Source: Flagellimonas olearia | GTDB taxonomy: Bacteria; Bacteroidota; Bacteroidia; Flavobacteriales; Flavobacteriaceae | NCBI RefSeq assembly: GCF_009184425.1 | Contig: NZ_WELG01000001.1 | Coordinates: 2,045,870-2,109,869, forward strand | DNA: 64,000 nt | Reading direction: 5' to 3' | In this document: positions 8,852-18,172 of the stretch, piece by piece | How the letters are laid out: the number at the start of each line of letters is the position of its first letter | Position numbering within the stretch: position 1 is the stretch's first letter | Program-made: the position numbers and the translations under genes | The notes under the pieces: model-generated | Databases searched by the model: none | Told to the model about the DNA's origin: nothing | What the model saw: only the letters and a program-made list of their open reading frames with translations

Positions 8852-9340
8852 ATGAGCAAAGTAGCCGTAATCATGGGAAGTACCAGCGACCTACCCGTTA
8901 TGCAGGACGCCATCGATATTTTGAAAGAGTTCCATATTGAGGTGGATGTGGACATTGTCTCCGCACACCGAACCCCGGAAAAACTTTTTGATTTTGGTAA
9001 AACCGCCCATACAAAAGGATACTCGGTAATTATAGCCGGGGCAGGTGGAGCAGCACACCTTCCCGGAATGGTGGCATCCTTGTCCCCTTTGCCAGTAATC
9101 GGAGTCCCTGTGAAGAGTAGCAACTCCATAGACGGATGGGATTCCGTATTGTCCATATTGCAAATGCCCGGCGGGGTTCCTGTAGCTACCGTAGCCTTGA
9201 ACGGTGCAAAAAATGCCGGCATCTTGGCCGCTCAGATCATTGGAAGTTCCAATAGCGAGGTTTTAGGCAAGATAGAAGCTTACAAACAAGGACTAAAAGA
9301 CAAAGTCATTAAAGGCGCAGAGGAAGTGAAGAAAAAATAG
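8852..9340 (+). CDS. purE: N5-CAIR mutase (PurE)
   Basis: 162 residues, the normal size of class I PurE. It shows VAVIMGSTSDLPVM, the catalytic-histidine segment VSAHRTPEKL and the loop IIAGAGGAAHLPGMVA. It converts N5-CAIR to CAIR. It is separated by 4 bp from purK and is surely co-transcribed with it. Confidence 0.97.
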   Translation: MSKVAVIMGSTSDLPVMQDAIDILKEFHIEVDVDIVSAHRTPEKLFDFGKTAHTKGYSVIIAGAGGAAHLPGMVASLSPLPVIGVPVKSSNSIDGWDSVLSILQMPGGVPVATVALNGAKNAGILAAQIIGSSNSEVLGKIEAYKQGLKDKVIKGAEEVKKK

Positions 9341-9352
9341 TCCAAAAACCAC

Positions 9353-9754
9353 ATGAGCTATAACCAAATTGGAATTTTACTGGGGATATGTGCCGTTCTC
9401 ATTATCCTTCTAACATGGAAGAGAATCCATAACCCATATCTAAAAAGTTTATGGAAAAGTGGATTATTGGCTTTTTCACTTTATGCAGTTCTTCTTATGG
9501 CAGTTGAAATTCGGTGGCACTATATTAAAGCTCATGCCGAAAGCTTTGACTTAAATGGCAATGGCTTTGTAGATTTAAACGAATATTCCGATGAGGCCCT
9601 AAAAGCCATGAACAGAGTTACGCAAGACACAGCAAGAGGATTTGCCTTCATCACTGTTGCTCTACTTTCCGGTATAATATCGTTTACATATTTATTGGTG
9701 GATTTCACCGTCATAAGATTGAAATCAAAAAACACAAGAATCAATTATGAATAA
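9353..9754 (+). CDS. Small membrane protein with one EF-hand-like loop
   Basis: 133 residues with three likely membrane helices (about 6-22, 33-52 and 97-118). Between the second and third lies DLNGNGFVDLNEYSDEAL, which has Asp, Asn, Asn and Glu at the calcium-binding positions of an EF-hand. No family is recognised. It follows purE by 12 bp and overlaps the start of the M3 peptidase gene by 8 bp, so it sits inside an operon. Confidence 0.7.
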   Translation: MSYNQIGILLGICAVLIILLTWKRIHNPYLKSLWKSGLLAFSLYAVLLMAVEIRWHYIKAHAESFDLNGNGFVDLNEYSDEALKAMNRVTQDTARGFAFITVALLSGIISFTYLLVDFTVIRLKSKNTRINYE

Positions 9755-11777
9755 TCCATTGTTGGAGCCATTTGACCAAGCTCCATTTTCCAAAATAAAA
9801 AGTGAACATTTTACCCCTGCCTTTCTTCAAGCCATTGAAGATGCCAGGGCAGAAATAAATGCCATTGTAGAAAACCCCGAAGCACCCACCTTTGAGAACA
9901 CGCTGGAGGCTTTGGATTTTTCAGGACAACAATTGGACAGGATTTCCAGTATTTTTTTTAACCTGAATTCCGCGGAGACCAATGAGGAAATCCAAAAGAT
10001 AGCACAGGAGGTATCCCCTTTGCTTTCGGAATTCAGCAATGACATCACCCTGAACCAACCGCTTTTTGAACGCATCAAAACAGTTTATGGGCAAAGAGAG
10101 AACCTCTCCCTCACCCCTGAGCAACAGACCTTATTGGAAAAACGCTATAAAAGTTTTAGTAGAAACGGTGCAAACTTGAACGAAGCGGATAAAAAAAGAC
10201 TTCGGGAGATTGATACCGAACTGTCCAAACTAAAACTGAAATTCGGTGAAAATGTACTTGCCGAAACCAACAAATACGAAATGTTGCTGTCCAATGAAGA
10301 GGACTTACAAGGTCTTCCCGAAGGCAGTAAAGAGGCCGCTGCACAATTGGCACAATCCAAAGACAAAGAAGGTTGGTTGATCACCTTGGACTACCCTAGC
10401 TATATTCCTTTTATGAAATATGCCGAGAACAGGGCGCTTCGCAAGGAATTGTCTTTGGCATTTGGCAGCAAGGGATTCCACAATGATGCCTTGGACAATC
10501 AGGAAAATGTGCTCCAAATTGTTGCGCTTCGTCATGAACGCGCCAACCTATTGGGCTATGCCACGCACGCCCATTTTGTCTTGGAAGAACGCATGGCCGA
10601 AACTCCTGAAAAGGTGTTGGAGTTTTTGAATGAACTTTTGGAGAAAGCCAAACCTGCAGCGGAAAGGGAGTTTGCAGAATTGGAGGCCTATGCCAAAGAA
10701 TTGGATGGTATTGACCAATTGGAAAAATGGGATAGTGCCTTCTACTCTGAAAAATTGAAACAAAAACTGTTCAATTTGGACGATGAAAAATTGAAACCCT
10801 ATTTTAAACTGGAGAATGTGATCGGTGGGGTTTTCAAAGTTGCTGAAAAATTATTTGGCCTTATCTTCAAAGAGGTTTTTAATGTGGACAAATACCATGA
10901 TGAGGTAAAGACCTATGAGGTCTATGACGATTCAGACAATTTTGTTTCCCTTTTTTATGCCGATTTCCATCCCCGTCCCGGAAAACGTGGAGGGGCTTGG
11001 ATGACCTCGTACAAACCACAGTACACGCTCAACGGCAAGAATAGCCGCCCCCATGTTTCAAACGTATGCAACTTTACAAAGCCTACTTCTTCCAAACCCT
11101 CATTGCTCACCTTTAATGAGGTAACCACCTTGTTCCATGAATTTGGGCATGCCCTTCATGGAATGTTGGCCAATACGGTCTACCCTGGCCTTTCGGGAAC
11201 TTCGGTATATTGGGATTTTGTGGAACTACCCAGTCAGGTAATGGAAAACTGGTGCTATGAAAAAGAGGCCTTGGAACTTTTTGCCTTTCACTACGAAACG
11301 GGGGAACTAATTCCTATGGAATTGGTGGAAAAAATAAAGGAGTCTGCCACTTTTCAAGAAGGCATGGCCACTATCCGACAATTGAGTTTTGGCTTTTTGG
11401 ACATGGCTTGGCATGGTTCGGACCCATCCAACATCAAAAATGTAAAAGATTACGAAACCAAAGCCTTTGAAAGTACCGCTTTGTTCCCGGATACCGCAGA
11501 AACCTGCATGAGCACTTCTTTCTCCCATATTTTTCAAGGCGGGTATTCCTCTGGGTATTACAGTTATAAATGGGCCGAGGTTTTGGATGCGGATGCCTTT
11601 GCTTATTTCAAGGAAAAAGGGATTTTCAATAAAGAAATTGCGGATAGGTTCAAAGAACATGTGCTTTCCAAGGGAGGTACGGAAAATCCAATGGAACTGT
11701 ACAAACGTTTTAGGGGTTCCGAACCTAAAATAGATGCCTTATTGGAACGGGCCGGGCTGCTGGAAACTAAGGACTAG
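9747..11777 (+). CDS. M3-family zinc metallopeptidase (oligopeptidase A / Dcp type)
   Basis: 676 residues, normal for peptidyl-dipeptidase Dcp and oligopeptidase A. The zinc site is HEFGH (His464, Glu465, His468), with the third ligand in DFVELPSQVMEN (Glu493). There is no signal peptide, so it is likely cytoplasmic and degrades short peptides, including cleaved signal peptides. Whether it acts as an endo-oligopeptidase or a dipeptidyl carboxypeptidase cannot be told. It overlaps the gene before it by 8 bp and converges with the next gene with a 4-bp tail overlap. Confidence 0.95.
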   Translation: MNNPLLEPFDQAPFSKIKSEHFTPAFLQAIEDARAEINAIVENPEAPTFENTLEALDFSGQQLDRISSIFFNLNSAETNEEIQKIAQEVSPLLSEFSNDITLNQPLFERIKTVYGQRENLSLTPEQQTLLEKRYKSFSRNGANLNEADKKRLREIDTELSKLKLKFGENVLAETNKYEMLLSNEEDLQGLPEGSKEAAAQLAQSKDKEGWLITLDYPSYIPFMKYAENRALRKELSLAFGSKGFHNDALDNQENVLQIVALRHERANLLGYATHAHFVLEERMAETPEKVLEFLNELLEKAKPAAEREFAELEAYAKELDGIDQLEKWDSAFYSEKLKQKLFNLDDEKLKPYFKLENVIGGVFKVAEKLFGLIFKEVFNVDKYHDEVKTYEVYDDSDNFVSLFYADFHPRPGKRGGAWMTSYKPQYTLNGKNSRPHVSNVCNFTKPTSSKPSLLTFNEVTTLFHEFGHALHGMLANTVYPGLSGTSVYWDFVELPSQVMENWCYEKEALELFAFHYETGELIPMELVEKIKESATFQEGMATIRQLSFGFLDMAWHGSDPSNIKNVKDYETKAFESTALFPDTAETCMSTSFSHIFQGGYSSGYYSYKWAEVLDADAFAYFKEKGIFNKEIADRFKEHVLSKGGTENPMELYKRFRGSEPKIDALLERAGLLETKD

Positions 11778-12133
11778 CAGCACACAAAAAACGGCTCGTT
11801 ACTTCCGCTGTTCCAAGAAATTATTCCTATGGTGGCAATGACCGCAAGCGCGCCCAGGGCTGAGGCCACAATGGTTCTTCCGACGGAATATTTCCGTATT
11901 CGGCTTTCGGTAATCATGGATTTCTGAATGGTCATCTCGGTGTTGTCCTGTACCACCACCAAGGTCGAATCGGTAACCGCTACAATAAGCACCTTTTCCA
12001 TCTTACGGTCCCCCATCCTGATTTCATACCGCTTCCCAACCACATAATCGGGATTCTCGGTATTGAGTTGCTGATAGGTATAACAACTGTTGAGCAATAT
12101 CAAAATAGACAATACATATGCAATTTTGACCAT
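11774..12133 (-). CDS. Small lipoprotein of unknown function
   Basis: 119 residues. MVKIAYVLSILILLNSC is a lipoprotein signal with Cys17 as acceptor. A middle beta-rich part (YEIRMGDRKMEKVLIVAVTDSTLVVVQ) is followed by one hydrophobic helix near residues 88-107 and a C-terminal pair of cysteines. No family is recognised. Its 3' end overlaps the convergent peptidase gene by 4 bp. Confidence 0.7.
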   Translation of the reverse strand: MVKIAYVLSILILLNSCYTYQQLNTENPDYVVGKRYEIRMGDRKMEKVLIVAVTDSTLVVVQDNTEMTIQKSMITESRIRKYSVGRTIVASALGALAVIATIGIISWNSGSNEPFFVCC

Positions 12134-12338
12134 AACCGTAGCATCTAATAAAATGGTTACTTGCTGATTTTCATAAATTTACAAATAAAAACCACACGCC
12201 CAACCCATAGCTATTTCCATAAATCAAAAATTGACTCCCTGTTAATCTTAGATTAAAGGAACATTCCAATTGCCATCAATACCTTTCCTTTGAACGTTTT
12301 GCAACAAATTGGGTATAAGATCATTCGGTAAAATCCAT

Positions 12339-12346
12339 TACTTTTG
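12339..12346 (+). promoter_or_regulatory. Candidate -7 box of the sigma-factor gene
   Basis: TACTTTTG fits TAnnTTTG and lies 15 bp before the ATG at 12362. This implies a very short leader and argues against the alternative TTG start at 12344, which would lie inside the promoter. No good -33 box is seen. Confidence 0.4.
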
Positions 12347-12361
12347 ACACTTCTAACAACT

Positions 12362-12916
12362 ATGGCCGAGCATCAACTTCATCCGGACAATTGGGTAGAC
12401 CAATACGCAGATTATCTGTTCAACTATGCCGTGGCTCGCGTCAGTGATGCCGAAATTGCCAAGGATTTGGTACAGGAGACTTTTTTTGCCGGACTCAATT
12501 CTGCCAAAAACTACAAAGGTGATGCGGCAGAACGGACATGGTTGATTGCTATCTTAAAGCGTAAAGTCATTGACCATTACCGAAAAATAAATTCCAAAAA
12601 AGGAAAGGCAGAGGTTCGGATAAACTATACCGCCAGTTCAGATTCGGAGGGAGATTGGATCGAAGAACAAGTAGCGGACCCTTTCAGCCAAGATGGAGAC
12701 AATACACTTGAGAATGAAGAACTGGGGGCGGCCATACAGGAGTGTATCTCCAAGCTGCCCCGTAAACAGGCCATGGTATTTCAAATGAAAACCATTCAAG
12801 GCATGAGCACTGAGGATATCTGTAATGAATTGGATATTAATCCGTCCAACCTATGGGTAATGATCCACAGGGCAAGAACGGCACTTATGGGTTGTTTAAA
12901 TGATAATTGGTTTTAG
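12362..12916 (+). CDS. Sigma-70 family (ECF-type) RNA polymerase sigma factor
   Basis: 184 residues from the ATG at 12362. Region 2 is at about 13-80 (YADYLFNYAVARVSD, then KDLVQETFFAG and ERTWLIAILKRKVIDHYRK). Region 4 is at about 120-175 (KLPRKQAMVFQMKTIQGMS, then a helix-turn-helix around EDICNELDINPSNLWVMIHRAR). It directs RNA polymerase to an unknown promoter set. The next gene, 2 bp on, encodes a small Cys/His protein that is probably its anti-sigma partner. Confidence 0.93.
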   Translation: MAEHQLHPDNWVDQYADYLFNYAVARVSDAEIAKDLVQETFFAGLNSAKNYKGDAAERTWLIAILKRKVIDHYRKINSKKGKAEVRINYTASSDSEGDWIEEQVADPFSQDGDNTLENEELGAAIQECISKLPRKQAMVFQMKTIQGMSTEDICNELDINPSNLWVMIHRARTALMGCLNDNWF

Positions 12917-12918
12917 CT

Positions 12919-13149
12919 ATGAAGATTTCATGTGAAGAGGCATCACATATCTGCACCAAATCACAGTACAAGGAGGCCAGCTTTTGGGAAATCCTAAAGC
13001 TTCGCTTGCACATACTGTATTGCAAGACTTGTGAACATTACTCCAAGCGAAACGGCACCCTTACTTCTTTGTGCGATAGAGCGGGATTGAATGTCCTTTC
13101 CAAAGAAGACAAGGAGAGCATGAAAAAAGACTTGGAAAAAAGGCTTTAA
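12919..13149 (+). CDS. Small zinc-finger protein, likely anti-sigma factor
   Basis: 76 residues from the ATG at 12919. It shows the H-x3-C-x2-C signature of zinc-binding anti-sigma domains (His31, Cys35, Cys38), with further Cys5, Cys12 and Cys52 around it. There is no membrane segment, so it would be a soluble zinc-dependent anti-sigma or redox-responsive partner of the sigma factor encoded just upstream. The role is inferred from the motif and position. Confidence 0.75.
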   Translation: MKISCEEASHICTKSQYKEASFWEILKLRLHILYCKTCEHYSKRNGTLTSLCDRAGLNVLSKEDKESMKKDLEKRL

Positions 13150-13970
13150 AAAAGCCCGTTCAATACCCAAAAAAGCAACAACCACAAAATGGGCAGTCCT
13201 TCTACCCAAAACGAAGCAAAATAGCGTCCTTGCATCTTCCTGTGGGACCATAACACAACAACCAATACAACACCCAAGATCAATCGCATGACTATTTCAT
13301 AGGGATGGATAACATCCTTGAAGAACGTCAACACAAAGAAAAGGACCACCAGAACCATTCCCAACTGCTGTGTACTTTTAACACCCAAAACCTGAGGCAG
13401 GGTCCTGAGGTTTTCATCATCCCATTGAAGGTCCCTTATTTCAAAGGGTAATATGAGCACCACCACCAAAATAAAACGTTGCAGGAACCATATCCACACA
13501 TCCCAATCCAAAGGAACTTGGGCATCCATAATAGGTAGGAGCACCGTAAACCCAACCCAAACCAGGGCCACAATATAAATTTTAAAACCTCCCAAGTTTC
13601 TAAGGTTTTTGGCCTCGGGCAACAAGGGTACCGCATACAATGTGGACACCAGCCCCAAGAGCCCAATGGCCACCCATATGTCACGATCTAATTGAAGGAA
13701 GAAATAAACCGCAAAGCCAAAAGACAGAAAGCTGAAAACCTGTATGTATTTATGGTACACATTGGAAACAATCAGGTACTTATAGGCCTCCACCCCATAC
13801 TTGATAAAATTGTAGCATACAATCACCCCAAAAAAGGTAAAGCCCATCAAGGAAAAATCCCAAGGAGCCTCCAACAGGTCAAAGGTGACCCCCATAAGTG
13901 AAACCACGGCAAGGGCTACATGCACACTGGCATCCAAATAGAAATCAAAAATTAATTTTAGGCTTCTCAT
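13146..13970 (-). CDS. UbiA-like prenyltransferase-family membrane protein
   Basis: 274 residues from the ATG at 13970; an earlier ATG would add six. Seven to nine membrane helices are seen. The second Asp-rich motif of UbiA enzymes is partly kept (FEIRDLQWDDENLRTLPQ), but the first (NDxxDxxxD) is replaced by NFIKYGVEAYK, so normal Mg-diphosphate binding at that site is doubtful. It may be a degenerate or re-purposed family member. It is divergent from gcvP and its 3' end overlaps the zinc-finger gene by 4 bp. Confidence 0.75.
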   Translation of the reverse strand: MRSLKLIFDFYLDASVHVALAVVSLMGVTFDLLEAPWDFSLMGFTFFGVIVCYNFIKYGVEAYKYLIVSNVYHKYIQVFSFLSFGFAVYFFLQLDRDIWVAIGLLGLVSTLYAVPLLPEAKNLRNLGGFKIYIVALVWVGFTVLLPIMDAQVPLDWDVWIWFLQRFILVVVLILPFEIRDLQWDDENLRTLPQVLGVKSTQQLGMVLVVLFFVLTFFKDVIHPYEIVMRLILGVVLVVVLWSHRKMQGRYFASFWVEGLPILWLLLFWVLNGLF

Positions 13971-14041
13971 CACACAAAACAGGAACACCCCTGCCCAAGG
14001 TTAATTGGTGGTTAACAACTTTGGTTTGGAGACTACCAAAA

Positions 14042-14075
14042 TTGCTTATTTTCATTGAATTAATCCCTAATTTTG
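14042..14075 (+). promoter_or_regulatory. Candidate promoter of gcvP
   Basis: TTG at 14042-14044 and TAATTTTG at 14068-14075 with a 23-bp gap fit the Bacteroidetes -33/-7 pattern. The start codon is 20 bp further on, at 14096. Confidence 0.5.
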
Positions 14076-14095
14076 TGCACTTTATTGGATTGAAC

Positions 14096-16948
14096 ATGAA
14101 CACAGAAACATTTGCCGCCAGACACATTGGCATTGCTGAAAATGACCTCTCCAAAATGTTTGGGACCATTGGGGTCGACAATATGGAGCAATTGATTTAT
14201 GAAACCATTCCCGATGATATCAGATTGAAGGAACCCTTAAACCTTCCCAAAGGGATAAGTGAACATGAATTTTTGGCCCATATCCAAAAATTATCGGAAA
14301 AAAACCAGATTTTCAAAAGTTATATCGGATTGGGGTATCATGAATCCCTTACCCCATCCGTAATCAAAAGAAACATCTTGGAGAACGCAGGATGGTATAC
14401 GGCATACACTCCCTATCAAGCGGAGATAGCACAGGGAAGGCTGGAAGCCCTACTGAATTTCCAGACCATGGTCAGTGACCTCACTGGAATGGAATTGGCC
14501 AATGCTTCCCTTTTGGATGAAAGTACCGCGGCCGCGGAAGCCATGACCATGCTGTTTGAGCTTCGGTCAAGGGAACAGAAAAAAAATGGAGTCGTAAAAT
14601 TCTTTGTTTCGGAAGAAATCCTTCCCCAAACCTTGAGCTTGCTCGAGACCAGGGCCATTCCGTTGGGTATAGAACTGGTGGTTGGCAATCATGAAAACTT
14701 TGGTTTCTCCGAGGATTTTTATGGAACCATCCTCCAATATCCCGGTAAATTTGGCCAAGTGAACGACTATGCAGGGTTTGTACAAAAGGCCAAGGCCAAT
14801 GAGATTAAAGTGGCTGTTGCCGCCGATATTTTAAGCTTGGTGCTACTTACCCCTCCCGGTGAATGGGGTGTTGATGTGGTTGTTGGAACCACCCAACGCT
14901 TTGGTATTCCACTGGGGTATGGCGGACCCCATGCCGCATTTTTTGCCACCAAGGAAGAATACAAAAGAAATATACCTGGTAGAATCATTGGAATCACCAA
15001 GGATACCGATGGAAACCGTGCCCTGCGTATGGCCCTCCAAACCAGGGAACAGCATATTAAAAGGGATAAGGCCACATCCAACATCTGTACGGCCCAAGTA
15101 CTTTTGGCCGTAATGGCAGGAATGTATGCCGTTTATCACGGTCCCAACGGATTAAAATATATTGCCGGCAAAGTGCATGGACAAGCGTCACAATTGGCCA
15201 AAACATTGGAATCCTTTGGTTTTGAACAACTGAATTCCTGCTACTTTGACACCATTAGGGTCAAAGTAAAAAATAGCATCGCGTTGCGGGAAATCACGGA
15301 AGGTCATGGTATCAATCTTAATTATATTGATGCCGAAACGGTTTCCATATCCCTCAACGAGGCCGTTTCCGAAGAGGACGTTAAGACCATTGCTCTTTGC
15401 TTTGCGGAGGCCCACGGTATAAAAACACACGATGCAGTCCCCCTTGCTTCAGAAGGGATCATTCCAAATGCACTACAGCGTAAAACACCATTCTTGGAAC
15501 ATGAGGTGTTCAATGCCTACCATTCCGAAACGGAGTTGATGCGTTATATCAAAAAATTGGAACGAAAGGATTTGGCACTGAACCACTCCATGATCTCTTT
15601 GGGAAGTTGTACCATGAAACTGAACGCTGCCTCCGAAATGCTGCCTTTAAGCTGGGCACACTGGGGAAACATCCATCCTTTTGTACCCCTAAAACAGGCG
15701 CAAGGGTATCAGGAAATGCTCAAAGCATTGGAATCCCAATTGAACACGATTACCGGCTTTGCCGCTACCTCTTTGCAGCCCAATTCGGGAGCACAAGGAG
15801 AATATGCCGGGCTTATGGTGATAAGGGCCTATCATGAATCGCGAGGTGAGGGGCACCGAAATATATGTCTTATCCCTGCATCGGCGCATGGAACCAACCC
15901 GGCTTCGGCCGTTATGGCGGGCATGAAGGTCGTAGTGACCAAAACCGATGAAAAAGGGAACATTGATGTGGCCGATTTGGAAGAAAAAGTACAGTTACAT
16001 TCCGAAAACTTGGCCGCTTTGATGGTCACTTATCCATCTACTCACGGCGTTTTTGAATCGTCCATAAAACAAATTACAAGATTGATCCACGAAAACGGCG
16101 GACAAGTGTATATGGATGGTGCCAATATGAATGCACAGGTTGGACTCACCAATCCGGCTACCATTGGCGCCGATGTATGTCACCTGAATCTCCACAAAAC
16201 CTTTGCCATCCCTCATGGAGGTGGGGGCCCTGGAGTAGGTCCTATTTGTGTGGCGGAACAATTAAAGCCGTTTTTGCCAACAAACCCTGTGATTGAAACC
16301 GGTGGTGACACCCCTATATCAGCAATTTCCGCAGCGCCTTGGGGAAGTGCCTTGGTGTGCCTGATTTCATACGGATATATCAAAATGTTGGGAACAGGAG
16401 GTCTTACCAATGCCACCAAAGCCGCCATCCTCAACGCCAATTACATCAAAGACCGCCTCAAAGGCAAGTTTGATGTTCTCTATACCGGGGAACGTGGCAG
16501 GGCCGCACATGAAATGATCATTGATTGTAGACCGTTTAAAGCCAATGGCATTGAGGTTACCGATATTGCCAAAAGGTTGATTGATTACGGGTTCCACGCC
16601 CCCACAGTTTCATTTCCAGTGGCGGGGACACTTATGATCGAGCCCACAGAAAGTGAAAGTTTGGCCGAATTGGATCGTTTTTGCGATGCCATGCTATCCA
16701 TCAGAAAAGAAATTGATGAAGCCAGTGCGGACAATCCCAACAACGTTTTGAAGAATGCCCCACATACCTTGGGAATGATCACCCATGACGTTTGGGAGTT
16801 TCCGTATAGTAGACAACAAGCTGCATTCCCATTGCCCTACGTGGCCGAAAACAAGTTTTGGCCCAGCATCCGAAGAACGGACGAAGCTTTTGGGGATCGT
16901 AATTTAATGTGCACCTGTGCGCCCATTGAGGCCTATGCAGAAGCATAG
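14096..16948 (+). CDS. gcvP: Glycine dehydrogenase (decarboxylating), P-protein
   Basis: 950 residues from the ATG at 14096, the usual size of the fused (alpha plus beta) P-protein. PLP enzyme of the glycine cleavage system: it decarboxylates glycine and passes the aminomethyl group to lipoyl-GcvH. The N-terminal half starts TFAARHIGIAENDLSKM; the C-terminal half carries the PLP lysine in HLNLHKTFAIPHGGGGPG. The frame stays open for 66 codons upstream, but those are Trp-rich, overlap the divergent gene and contain the promoter, so I reject them. A terminator follows. No gcvT or gcvH is nearby. Confidence 0.97.
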   Translation: MNTETFAARHIGIAENDLSKMFGTIGVDNMEQLIYETIPDDIRLKEPLNLPKGISEHEFLAHIQKLSEKNQIFKSYIGLGYHESLTPSVIKRNILENAGWYTAYTPYQAEIAQGRLEALLNFQTMVSDLTGMELANASLLDESTAAAEAMTMLFELRSREQKKNGVVKFFVSEEILPQTLSLLETRAIPLGIELVVGNHENFGFSEDFYGTILQYPGKFGQVNDYAGFVQKAKANEIKVAVAADILSLVLLTPPGEWGVDVVVGTTQRFGIPLGYGGPHAAFFATKEEYKRNIPGRIIGITKDTDGNRALRMALQTREQHIKRDKATSNICTAQVLLAVMAGMYAVYHGPNGLKYIAGKVHGQASQLAKTLESFGFEQLNSCYFDTIRVKVKNSIALREITEGHGINLNYIDAETVSISLNEAVSEEDVKTIALCFAEAHGIKTHDAVPLASEGIIPNALQRKTPFLEHEVFNAYHSETELMRYIKKLERKDLALNHSMISLGSCTMKLNAASEMLPLSWAHWGNIHPFVPLKQAQGYQEMLKALESQLNTITGFAATSLQPNSGAQGEYAGLMVIRAYHESRGEGHRNICLIPASAHGTNPASAVMAGMKVVVTKTDEKGNIDVADLEEKVQLHSENLAALMVTYPSTHGVFESSIKQITRLIHENGGQVYMDGANMNAQVGLTNPATIGADVCHLNLHKTFAIPHGGGGPGVGPICVAEQLKPFLPTNPVIETGGDTPISAISAAPWGSALVCLISYGYIKMLGTGGLTNATKAAILNANYIKDRLKGKFDVLYTGERGRAAHEMIIDCRPFKANGIEVTDIAKRLIDYGFHAPTVSFPVAGTLMIEPTESESLAELDRFCDAMLSIRKEIDEASADNPNNVLKNAPHTLGMITHDVWEFPYSRQQAAFPLPYVAENKFWPSIRRTDEAFGDRNLMCTCAPIEAYAEA

Positions 16949-16971
16949 TTAAAATGCTGCATACATTGATA

Positions 16972-17010
16972 AAATGCCCTGTTTCAATTTGAGAATCAGG
17001 GCTTTTCTTT
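16972..17010 (+). terminator. Terminator of gcvP
   Basis: GCCCTG (16976-16981) pairs with CAGGGC (16997-17002) and is followed by TTTTCTTT, about 25 bp after the gcvP stop. Confidence 0.75.
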
Positions 17011-17050
17011 ACACCCTGTCTTTAAAACCGTATCTTGGACATCATATTCC

Positions 17051-17070
17051 TTATTATGCATGCATAGTAA
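17051..17070. promoter_or_regulatory. Near-perfect 20-bp palindrome upstream of the ketoacyl synthase gene
   Basis: TTATTATGCATGCATAGTAA has a perfect 12-bp core TATGCATGCATA (17055-17066) and one mismatch in the outer arms. It lies 44 bp before the start codon and has the form of a dimeric regulator site. No regulator gene is adjacent. Confidence 0.4.
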
Positions 17071-17113
17071 AAGTGGATAGGTAGCAGTACCTTATACGCA
17101 TTAAAACCTCAAC

Positions 17114-18172
17114 ATGAAAATAGGTATCACCGGCACTGGAAGCCATATCCCTTCCTTGGTCACCAAAAACGAAGATTTTTTGGAGCATGAATTTCTGGAA
17201 GCGGATGGGTCTTCCTTTCATCAGGACAATGCGGTCACCATAGAAAAGTTCAAGGCCATTACCGGTATCCAGGAACGGCGTTATGCAGACCCCGATTTAA
17301 AGACTTCGGATTTAGGGTTCATTGCCGCAGAAAAAGCGCTTGTAGATGCCAAAGTGGACAAAGAAACTTTGGATTATATCATTTTTGCGCACAATTTTGG
17401 GGACATGACCTATGGAAAAATCCAAGGCGATACCTTGCCCAGTTTGGCCACTCGGGTAAAACATCTGTTACAAATTAAAAATCCCCGCTGCGTTGCCTAT
17501 GACGTCATCTTTGGCTGCCCAGGTTGGATTGAGGGGACCATACAGGCACACGCTTTTATCAAAAGTGGAATGGCCAAAAAATGTCTGGTCATTGGAGGGG
17601 AAACCCTTTCCCGTGTTGTAGATCATCATGATAGGGACAGTATGATTTTTTCCGATGGTGCGGGCGCCACCATTATTGAAGCCAATCCCGATTCCGGAGA
17701 GATACTTTCCCATGTATCGGCCACCTATGCCAATGAGGAAGCCTATTATCTCTATTTTGATAAGACCAACTCGGCCCAAGGTTGTACGGATACCCGATAT
17801 ATTAAAATGCAGGGGCGAAAAATCTATGAGTTTGCCTGTACCCATGTTCCCCAGGCCATGAAAGATTGTCTGGACCAAAGCGGTATTGGGATTGATGAGT
17901 TGAAAAAGATATTCATCCATCAAGCCAATGAGAAGATGGATGAAGCCATTGTAAAGCGTTTCTATAGGCTTTATGGTAAAGAGGTCCCTGAAAACATTAT
18001 GCCCATGAGCATCCAAAAACTAGGAAACAGCTCTGTGGCCACGGTTCCTACGCTGTACGACATGGTATTGAAAGGTGAACTTCCGCAACATCGATTAAAA
18101 AAGGGAGATGTTGTTATCTTTGCAAGCGTTGGTGCCGGAATGAACATCAATGCCATTGCTTATAGATACTGA
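17114..18172 (+). CDS. 3-oxoacyl-ACP synthase III-family protein (thiolase fold)
   Basis: 352 residues. The Cys-His-Asn triad of KAS III is present: Cys135 in VIFGCPGW, His269 in IFIHQANEK and Asn305 in KLGNSS. The glycine-rich end IFASVGAGMNINAIAYRY is also typical. KAS III enzymes condense acyl-CoA with malonyl-ACP. This one is divergent from housekeeping FabH (an EHEFLEADGSSFHQD insertion near residue 25), and it is directly joined to a methyltransferase gene (TGA followed at once by ATG) and then a glycosyltransferase. That suggests a dedicated lipid or secondary-metabolite role rather than bulk fatty acid initiation; this is inference. Confidence 0.85.
   Translation: MKIGITGTGSHIPSLVTKNEDFLEHEFLEADGSSFHQDNAVTIEKFKAITGIQERRYADPDLKTSDLGFIAAEKALVDAKVDKETLDYIIFAHNFGDMTYGKIQGDTLPSLATRVKHLLQIKNPRCVAYDVIFGCPGWIEGTIQAHAFIKSGMAKKCLVIGGETLSRVVDHHDRDSMIFSDGAGATIIEANPDSGEILSHVSATYANEEAYYLYFDKTNSAQGCTDTRYIKMQGRKIYEFACTHVPQAMKDCLDQSGIGIDELKKIFIHQANEKMDEAIVKRFYRLYGKEVPENIMPMSIQKLGNSSVATVPTLYDMVLKGELPQHRLKKGDVVIFASVGAGMNINAIAYRY

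Noticed and set aside
8443..9222. 259-codon minus-strand frame across purK and purE
   Set aside because: It is antisense to two certain genes and its product has no recognisable domain; it is a frame shadow.
13898..14095. 66-codon N-terminal extension of GcvP
   Set aside because: It overlaps the divergent gene, contains the likely promoter and has no match to the GcvP family.
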